Source: a virus
Reading direction: 5' to 3' (one strand)
IMG/VR virus record: IMGVR_UViG_3300046311_000109
Location: 1-20,436 of that record
Length of the DNA: 20,436 nucleotides
Shown one piece after another: positions 13,061 to 17,376 of the stretch (position 1 is its first letter; every line of letters begins with the position of its first letter). The notes beneath the pieces were generated by a model. That model made no database searches. It was not told the origin of the DNA and saw only the letters and a list, made by a program, of their open reading frames with translations. Made by a program: the position numbers and the translations under genes.

Positions 13061-13236
13061 ACGAACAAGAGTCACTACGCCAGGGCATAATGCTTGGCAA
13101 GCAGGCAATGCAGAATCAGATAGTTGCAATGTTTGAGTCAATGAAGTCAACAGATAAGACTGACACTTCATACTCTATGGCGAATGTAATAACCATAGAT
13201 GAAGCGATACAGGCTATCAAGAATGAGCAAAAGTGA
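13057..13236 (+). CDS. Small protein, first of three apparent tandem paralogues
   Basis: The ATG at 13057 overlaps the preceding TGA (ATGA). The 59-residue product (MNEQESLRQGIMLGKQAMQN, ending DEAIQAIKNEQK) shares the GxxxGxQxxQ helix and the closing I-x-x-I-K-x-E-K pattern with the next two genes. It lacks cysteines. Proteins of this layout are common and unassigned in actinophages. The upstream in-frame ATG at 13024 is rejected. Confidence 0.65.
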   Translation: MNEQESLRQGIMLGKQAMQNQIVAMFESMKSTDKTDTSYSMANVITIDEAIQAIKNEQK

Positions 13237-13433
13237 GCCATACAGTTAGTCAGCCAGATACTGGATATACTACTGGGTTTTATGACGGCAAGCAGGCAGA
13301 ACAAGACCGCATTATCAAGTTGCTAGAGCCACTTGGTTGTGAGGCTAATGGCGTTGAGCATGATTGCCAAAATGGGCTGGGTTATACAACTGCTGCTGAC
13401 TTGATTGGACTCATCAAAGGAGATAACAAGTGA
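13233..13433 (+). CDS. Small protein, second tandem paralogue
   Basis: The start is GTG in a GTGA junction with the preceding stop. The 66-residue product has GFYDGKQAEQDRIIKLLEPL, then C36 and C45, and ends ADLIGLIKGDNK. The helix QxxRIIKLL and the terminal LIKGD/E are nearly identical in the next gene, so the genes probably arose by duplication. Function unknown. Confidence 0.65.
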   Translation: MSHTVSQPDTGYTTGFYDGKQAEQDRIIKLLEPLGCEANGVEHDCQNGLGYTTAADLIGLIKGDNK

Positions 13434-13678
13434 AGCGATTTATTTTCTATGCTATGGACCAATACACCATCAAGGTTTTATGCCGTAAAGAATGGGAGGC
13501 TGGTGTTCAGCATGGGATTGCTTGCGAGCAGCAGCGCATTATCAAGTTATTACAAAACCAAGCGGTTCTTTGCGGTAGAAGCGGTAGTCAAGGGCATGGC
13601 CTGCGCTGTGCCTTGCGCATTGTTGAGGATGGTTGCAACTGTAATGAAGTTATCGCTCTTATCAAAGGAGAGAAGTAA
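13430..13678 (+). CDS. Small protein, third tandem paralogue
   Basis: The start is GTG in a GTGA junction. The 82-residue product has WEAGVQHGIACEQQRIIKLL followed by a Cys-containing insert (C48, C60, C69, C71) and ends NEVIALIKGEK. Compared with its two neighbours the RIIKLL helix and LIKGE end are kept while the middle varies. The cysteines might bind metal. Function unknown. Confidence 0.65.
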   Translation: MKRFIFYAMDQYTIKVLCRKEWEAGVQHGIACEQQRIIKLLQNQAVLCGRSGSQGHGLRCALRIVEDGCNCNEVIALIKGEK

Positions 13679-13747
13679 ATGAGCAAGATGAACGAAGAGT
13701 GGCTACAAGAGAACTATCCACAGCCAGCAGAGGAGAGCAATGACTAA
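13679..13747 (+). CDS. Putative 22-residue peptide
   Basis: The frame starts seven bases after AAAGGAG and its last bases overlap the next ATG. The product begins MSKMNEEWLQENYPQPAEES. The ribosome binding site is excellent, but the frame could instead be a leader whose translation delivers ribosomes to the gene at 13740. Too short for family recognition. Confidence 0.4.
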   Translation: MSKMNEEWLQENYPQPAEESND

Positions 13748-14033
13748 TAGCAAAGTAAACCCTAAGATGATAGAGGATTACCTAATGTGGAGACGCGACA
13801 AGGAACTCTATCCACCGCGATACTCGGCTGAGGAGTGGGTCAATGAGTTGATAATGTCCGAGGCTAATGTTAGAATCAATCTAATCAAAGACCTGCTAGA
13901 GCGCAATGACCTAGACCCAGTAGAACTAGCTACCGCTATCCACGAGTTAGTATACGATGACATTGGAGATTTATATGACGATGCTGGGATGGTGTCTGAC
14001 GGGGCATCACAGCCTCTGTATCAAGAGGATTGA
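13740..14033 (+). CDS. Hypothetical acidic helical protein, 97 residues
   Basis: The ATG at 13740 lies about five bases after GAGGAGAG and overlaps the preceding short frame by eight bases. The product begins MTNSKVNPKMIEDYLMWRRD and contains LIKDLLERNDLDPVELATAI. It is largely helical and acidic and has no Cys. Its 3' end is overlapped by the next frame for 59 bases. No family recognised. Confidence 0.65.
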   Translation: MTNSKVNPKMIEDYLMWRRDKELYPPRYSAEEWVNELIMSEANVRINLIKDLLERNDLDPVELATAIHELVYDDIGDLYDDAGMVSDGASQPLYQED

Positions 14034-14085
14034 AGGATACGCTTGCGAATGTAAGTGTCATAACGAGGGGGAAGAACCATCGTAG
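13975..14085 (+). CDS. 36-residue Cys/His-rich zinc peptide
   Basis: In a different frame from the overlapped gene, an ATG at 13975 sits six bases after GGAG. The product (MTMLGWCLTGHHSLCI, then GYACECKCHNE) has C7, H11, H12, C15, C24, C26, C28 and H29. This CLTGxHxxC ... CxCxCH pattern is one I associate with tiny actinophage proteins. Its end, GAG GGG GAA GAA, coincides with the ribosome binding site or a possible -1 slip site for the next frame. The gene is small but the ligand pattern is convincing. Confidence 0.6.
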   Translation: MTMLGWCLTGHHSLCIKRIEGYACECKCHNEGEEPS

Positions 14086-14573
14086 ATTATAAGTTCAAGA
14101 AAAAACCACGTGGTAGCCACTGCTCTAAGGGGCACGAGTTCACCGATGACAACACGTTCACTAGAGCCTATGACAACGCAAGAGTATGTCGCGAATGTCG
14201 CAAGCAATATGCACGAGAGAAGTATCAACGCAACAAGGATAAGAATGGTGGCATCGCACGTCTGAAGAAGGACAAGCAACCAATCTTTGAGATGCTTGAG
14301 TCTTCGGAGATTAGTAAAGAAGCGATGCCACACTGGACCAAGTTGCAACTAGGTCTACGTGACGTAACAACTCAGTGTTCCGGGAACCCGGAATACTACG
14401 CAGACAGGTCCATTGAAGTATCAGCCCTAGAAGCAGAGGTGATGTGTCACGGATGCCCACTAATCAAACCGTGTTACGACTACGCAGTTGCCGATAACAT
14501 CAGCGCAGGTATTTGGGGTGGGTTGCACTTCGATGAAGATGATGGTTCAATATTTAAGGAGGAGGATTTTTAA
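14079..14573 (+). CDS. Zinc-finger plus WhiB-like Fe-S regulator, non-canonical start
   Basis: The frame is open from 14064 and encodes, from 14079, about 164 residues. Residues 14-41 carry C15 with H14/H19 and C37-x2-C40 (SHCSKGHEFT and RVCRECRKQY), a zinc-finger pattern seen in phage proteins. The WhiB part has C100, C123-x2-C126-x5-C132 and the G-I-W-G-G motif, the normal 4Fe-4S ligand set. No ATG, GTG or TTG precedes the zinc part. An ATC at 14079 lies seven bases after GAGGGGG. The only ATG (14292) would give the WhiB part alone. A -1 slip from the overlapping frame at 14067-14073 would also reach it. WhiB proteins bind sigma factor A and regulate transcription. Confidence 0.75.
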   Translation: MVDYKFKKKPRGSHCSKGHEFTDDNTFTRAYDNARVCRECRKQYAREKYQRNKDKNGGIARLKKDKQPIFEMLESSEISKEAMPHWTKLQLGLRDVTTQCSGNPEYYADRSIEVSALEAEVMCHGCPLIKPCYDYAVADNISAGIWGGLHFDEDDGSIFKEEDF

Positions 14574-15280
14574 TGGCAGGATGGACAGCAAAAGCGGTCG
14601 AGGAAATGATGGTCAGCCTCTTCCTTCAAGAGTCGGACAGAGACAAGCAGCGCAAGGTCGGAGCATCTCAGATATCTGACCCCTGCACACGTCACTTGGC
14701 TCACGCCCTTGTGAGAACCGAAAGGCCAGCACAGAAGTACTGGCTTGGAGCAAAGATAGGAACCGCAATCCATGCTTTTATTGAGTCTGCTATTGATAAC
14801 TCTAGCGATACTCGCCTCGCTGGTGCTATTGTTGAACGCAAAATCGAACTCGGAGATGTTCCTGGCTATGGGTCTATCTCTAGTAGTCCAGACCTTGTTC
14901 TGGCTGGTAGTGGGCTTCTCGTAGACCACAAGAGTTCTACTCGTGCAAAGGTCAAGAAGGTTCGAGACCACGTAGACGGTATCAAACTTAGCCCCGAGAC
15001 CGAGTATACTCTTCAGAAGTACCTTGGTCAGATGAACCTTTATGCTTGGGGTCGCAACAAGAACCATGGCGACAACATTGACCAACTAGCAATCAACTTC
15101 GTCAATCGAGACGGCACCAATGAGAAGGACTTTTATTGTCTGCTTGTTGACTACGATGAAGAGTTTGCACTCGCACTATGGAATAGACTTCTTACTCTGT
15201 GGCAGGAACTAGAAGATGGCGCACATCCGGATAACTACCCAAGCCACCCGGAGTGCTACAACTGCAAGATGGGTGCATAA
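14573..15280 (+). CDS. PD-(D/E)XK nuclease, Cas4/RecB-like
   Basis: The 235-residue product has the exonuclease core: GASQISDPC (C38), GTAIHAFIE with H67, SSPDLVL with D107, LLVDHKSS with D118 and K120, and the Q-x-N-L-Y motif at Q153. Two more cysteines (C228-x2-C231, HPECYNCKMG) close the chain. With C38 they recall the Fe-S cluster of Cas4-type enzymes, although a fourth ligand is not obvious. It lies between two WhiB genes and just before the annealing ATPase. A role in end resection for recombination is likely. GGAGGA precedes the ATG. Confidence 0.88.
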   Translation: MAGWTAKAVEEMMVSLFLQESDRDKQRKVGASQISDPCTRHLAHALVRTERPAQKYWLGAKIGTAIHAFIESAIDNSSDTRLAGAIVERKIELGDVPGYGSISSSPDLVLAGSGLLVDHKSSTRAKVKKVRDHVDGIKLSPETEYTLQKYLGQMNLYAWGRNKNHGDNIDQLAINFVNRDGTNEKDFYCLLVDYDEEFALALWNRLLTLWQELEDGAHPDNYPSHPECYNCKMGA

Positions 15281-15543
15281 TGCACGCGGATGTAAGTTGG
15301 CAGGATAACGCTAAGTGCCTAGATGAAAAGCCGGAGTTGTTCTTTCCGGTTGGCGATTCAGACAAGGCGCTTAGGCAAACTAAAAGAGCACAATCAATTT
15401 GCAAAAGTTGCAAGGTTGCTGTAAGATGTCTAGAGTATTCAGTAAAAGAATCACTAGAGTTCGGCATCTATGGCGGATACACCGAAGACGAACGCAAAGC
15501 ACTGAAACGTAAGTACATTGAGACACGCCGAGAAACCAAATAA
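15280..15543 (+). CDS. whiB: WhiB-family Fe-S transcription regulator
   Basis: The ATG at 15280 shares a base with the nuclease stop (TAATG). The in-frame ATG at 15253 is rejected. The 87-residue product has the full WhiB layout: a first Cys in AKCLDEKPELFFP, then C-x2-C-x5-C in SICKSCKVAVRC, the turn GIYGGYTEDER and a basic tail (KALKRKYIETRRETK) that suits DNA binding. WhiB proteins carry a 4Fe-4S cluster and bind region 4 of the primary sigma factor. Phage versions can repress host whiB genes. The basic tail is absent from the other WhiB here. Confidence 0.92.
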   Translation: MHADVSWQDNAKCLDEKPELFFPVGDSDKALRQTKRAQSICKSCKVAVRCLEYSVKESLEFGIYGGYTEDERKALKRKYIETRRETK

Positions 15544-15544
15544 T

Positions 15545-15573
15545 TTGCTACAATAAATCATTTGTGTTATAAT
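15545..15573 (+). promoter_or_regulatory. Promoter of the ATPase/recombination genes
   Basis: TTGCTA (15545-15550), 17-base spacer, TATAAT (15568-15573) in the 66-base gap after the second WhiB gene. The leader of about 30 bases is CA-rich (CAACACAAACAATTCAC) and ends in AAGGAGG before the ATG at 15610. Confidence 0.7.
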
Positions 15574-15609
15574 GAACACTCAACACAAACAATTCACTAA
15601 GGAGGAATT

Positions 15610-16353
15610 ATGTCAGAGGATACAAAGGTTACAGCTGCACCGCAGCCACGCTTTCTAAAAGCGATTCACAAGGCCGAGAGCCTAAACAAACCAAAGTCAA
15701 TGCTTTTCTATGGCGATGCAGGTCGCGGTAAGACATGGCTTGCAGCATCTATTTCAGAGGTTGCAGACTTCGGACCAGTTCTACTGATTGATGCCGAGGG
15801 TGGCTCATCTGCCATCGCACGTGACTTCAAGACTGTAGATGTTATTGCGATTGATACTCACTCGCAGTTTCAGGAAGTATATGACTGGCTCATCGCAGGT
15901 GACCACCAGTACAAGACGGTAATCATTGACACCATTGGTGTTGTGATGGACCGAGCAGAGAAGTTCTTTGGGGAGAAGCCAGAGAATCAGAACAATAAGT
16001 TTGGCAAGTGGGGCGACCTAAAGAACTGGGCGAATGAAATCTTCCGCACATTCCACACCGCACCGTTTGTGAGCATCCTTATTGCTCACGCTTTGGACGA
16101 CAAAGATGACAACACTGGTGCAATCAAGACCACAGCAATGTTGCCGGGCTCATTCAAGGCAACGCTACCATCAATCCCGGACATCGTTGGCTACATGACC
16201 ATCGAAGCGTCTGAGGATGGCCCACCTAAGCGTGTGCTAGTAGTCGGACAGTCTGAACTGCTAGTGACCAAGAACCGCTTTGGACTACCGGGCAAAATCT
16301 ATGACCCATCTATGAAGTCAATCATGGAACTAATCAAAACAGGAGGTAAGTAA
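15610..16353 (+). CDS. RecA-like ATPase, Sak4-type ssDNA-annealing protein
   Basis: The 247-residue product has Walker A GDAGRGKT at 35-42, LLIDAEGG at 58-65 and Walker B TVIIDT at 103-108. LIAHALDD at about 158 and the MLPGSFKATLPSIPDIVGYM segment later are typical of phage Sak4/AAA_24 proteins. These are single-domain RecA relatives that anneal ssDNA with help of an SSB. It starts after AAGGAGG from its own promoter and is followed after three bases by a likely ssDNA-binding gene. The call fits by motif and neighbourhood. Confidence 0.88.
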   Translation: MSEDTKVTAAPQPRFLKAIHKAESLNKPKSMLFYGDAGRGKTWLAASISEVADFGPVLLIDAEGGSSAIARDFKTVDVIAIDTHSQFQEVYDWLIAGDHQYKTVIIDTIGVVMDRAEKFFGEKPENQNNKFGKWGDLKNWANEIFRTFHTAPFVSILIAHALDDKDDNTGAIKTTAMLPGSFKATLPSIPDIVGYMTIEASEDGPPKRVLVVGQSELLVTKNRFGLPGKIYDPSMKSIMELIKTGGK

Positions 16354-16356
16354 TAT

Positions 16357-16830
16357 ATGAGTGCAGCAATTAAGATTACAGGAATCACCGCAGACGACCT
16401 AGCGGATAACAACAGTAGCTATGAGCCAGTTCCGGCTGGTAGTTACAACGGAGTTATCTTCGAGGCAAAGCTTGAGTATGTAAAGTCTGGCCCAAATGAG
16501 GGCAAGCCACGTTTCAACGTGCAGTTCAAGCTAACTGACGAGGGCGTAAACAACCGCCGAGTCTTTAGTTACGTACCACTGTACAAGGCTAACGACTTCT
16601 GGAAGACCAAGGCGTTCTTCTCTGCCATCGGCATCGACATGGAGGCTGGAGACTTTACCGTCCCAAGCCCGACATCTCTTGCCGGTAAGCCAATCGGCGT
16701 TCGCGTCAAGATTGGCACCGACATGGAAGGTAAGCCTCGTAACGAGGTAGGTGGCTTTGACAAGTCAACTGACACCGCTGCTGCAGCACTAGCAGCGACT
16801 GGCGCAAAGCCAGTTGGCGATGTCTGGTAA
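16357..16830 (+). CDS. DUF669-type ssDNA-binding protein
   Basis: The 157-residue product follows AGGAGG and the Sak4-like ATPase. The central domain has PAGSYNGVIFEAKLEYVKSG, then RFNVQFKLTDEGVNNRRVFS and LAGKPIGVRVKIGTDMEGKP, the layout of the DUF669 OB-fold proteins that partner phage recombination ATPases. The last 25 residues are Ala-rich and end in GDVW, perhaps the partner-binding tail. With the SSB at 8536 the phage would encode two different ssDNA-binding proteins. Family assigned from pattern and gene pairing. Confidence 0.78.
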   Translation: MSAAIKITGITADDLADNNSSYEPVPAGSYNGVIFEAKLEYVKSGPNEGKPRFNVQFKLTDEGVNNRRVFSYVPLYKANDFWKTKAFFSAIGIDMEAGDFTVPSPTSLAGKPIGVRVKIGTDMEGKPRNEVGGFDKSTDTAAAALAATGAKPVGDVW

Positions 16831-16848
16831 TACCTAAATGGGCAGTCC

Positions 16849-16873
16849 TGAGACATGACTTAAAACTGTCTCA
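16849..16873 (+). other. Hairpin after the ssDNA-binding gene
   Basis: TGAGACA (16849-16855) pairs perfectly with TGTCTCA (16867-16873) around an 11-base loop. Outer GGGC (16840-16843) can pair with GCCC (16877-16880), though that competes with the acceptor stem of the next RNA. No U tract follows, so it may be a processing or attenuation hairpin rather than a terminator. Confidence 0.4.
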
Positions 16874-16875
16874 CA

Positions 16876-16946
16876 AGCCCCTACTGGGTTCCGCGCTTCT
16901 CTCTCCTCCTTTGTGCGCGTGATGCAGTTCGATTCTGCAAGGGGCA
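16876..16946 (+). ncRNA. tRNA-sized RNA with acceptor/T-arm and an anti-Shine-Dalgarno loop
   Basis: Six acceptor pairs (16877-16882 with 16940-16945), a perfect T-arm (TGCAG, loop TTCGATT, CTGCA; 16923-16939) and a total of 71 bases match a tRNA. The middle does not: there is no D-arm and no seven-base anticodon loop. Instead CGCGC (16892-16896) pairs with GCGCG (16915-16919) around an 18-base pyrimidine-rich loop containing CCTCCTTT (16905-16912), the anti-Shine-Dalgarno core of 16S rRNA. It might be a degenerate tRNA or a tRNA-derived regulatory RNA. No amino-acid identity is proposed. Confidence 0.45.
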
Positions 16947-16951
16947 CGAAG

Positions 16952-16974
16952 CTTTATAGATGGCTTCTATAAAG
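16952..16974 (+). other. Perfect 9-bp hairpin
   Basis: CTTTATAGA (16952-16960) and TCTATAAAG (16966-16974) pair perfectly around TGGCT. It directly follows the tRNA-like RNA and precedes a larger structured segment. Function unknown. No U-run follows. Confidence 0.5.
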
Positions 16975-16977
16975 TCA

Positions 16978-17086
16978 GCCACCACTGCTGAAAAGTGGTC
17001 GGGATTTACGCCGTGATACTGTAGACGGGTTTCTGGTTGACGGTTATGAACCAGCAGTGGTAGGCTTTTGCCAAGGGTGCTACCAC
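16978..17086 (+). ncRNA. Structured RNA with competing long stems
   Basis: GCCACCACTGCTG (16978-16990) can pair with CAGCAGTGGT plus GGC (17052-17065) with one bulged base, a 13-bp stem enclosing about 60 bases. Alternatives compete with it: ACCACT (16981-16986) with AGTGGT (16994-16999), CTGGTT with AACCAG (within 17031-17055), and GTGGTAG (17057-17063) with CTACCAC (17080-17086). No protein frame with a ribosome binding site is present. The mutually exclusive pairings look like an attenuator or switch, or a processed RNA of the tRNA cluster. Inferred from pairing by eye. Confidence 0.4.
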
Positions 17087-17090
17087 ATCT

Positions 17091-17163
17091 TCCCTGCTAA
17101 CTCAGTTGGTAGAGTGTCCGGCTGTTAACCGGAATGTCGTTGGTTCGAGTCCAGCGCAGGGAG
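17091..17163 (+). tRNA. tRNA-Asn (anticodon GTT)
   Basis: All arms are present: acceptor TCCCTGC with GCAGGGA, D-arm CTC/GAG around AGTTGGTA, anticodon stem TCCGG/CCGGA with loop CTGTTAA (anticodon GTT), a five-base variable loop, T-stem GTTGG/CCAGC with loop TTCGAGT, and discriminator G. CCA is not encoded. Phage tRNAs commonly support translation where codon use differs from the host's or replace cleaved host tRNAs. Confidence 0.93.
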
Positions 17164-17166
17164 CAG

Positions 17167-17259
17167 AGACCACGGATAAGGCTCTGGTAATCCTTCGGGA
17201 TAGGCCACCCCCCGTTCAGGCAAGTGTGGCCACACTCCTGACGCTGTGACCACAGGTGG
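17167..17259 (+). other. Structured spacer between the tRNA genes
   Basis: The segment contains ATCC-TTCG-GGAT (17190-17201), a stable UUCG-type tetraloop. It also holds a nested hairpin: CCACC (17205-17209) with GGTGG (17255-17259), CAGG with CCTG (17217-17220, 17237-17240), and the 12-base palindrome GTGTGGCCACAC (17224-17235). No gene is seen. It could be a processed leader of the downstream tRNA or an independent RNA. Confidence 0.4.
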
Positions 17260-17275
17260 GTAAAGAATGTGGTAT

Positions 17276-17346
17276 GTTTCCTAAGTGTTACGGTAGCACG
17301 GCGGTCTCCAACACCGCAAGCCCAGGTTCGACTCCTGGAGGATTCG
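17276..17346 (+). tRNA. tRNA-Trp (anticodon CCA) with mismatched acceptor stem
   Basis: The D-arm (GTG/CAC), anticodon stem GCGGT/ACCGC with loop CTCCAAC (anticodon CCA) and T-arm CCAGG/CCTGG with loop TTCGACT are intact, and the discriminator is G. In the acceptor, GTTTCCT (17276-17282) faces AGGATTC (17339-17345), giving U-U at pairs 2-71 and 3-70. The gene may be decaying, or the real transcript may be repaired or bound differently. CCA is not encoded. It lies just ahead of the primase-helicase gene. Confidence 0.72.
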
Positions 17347-17376
17347 CGAGAGACAACTATTATTAGAGGAGGATAT

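Noticed and set aside
14570-15085. 171-residue minus-strand frame opposite the nuclease gene
   Set aside because: The plus-strand frame has all nuclease motifs; the opposite frame has no recognisable domain.
16831-17376. Group I intron or tmRNA in the RNA-rich region
   Set aside because: The tRNA-like unit at 16876 is tRNA-sized with no tag-peptide frame, and I cannot find the conserved core of a group I intron.
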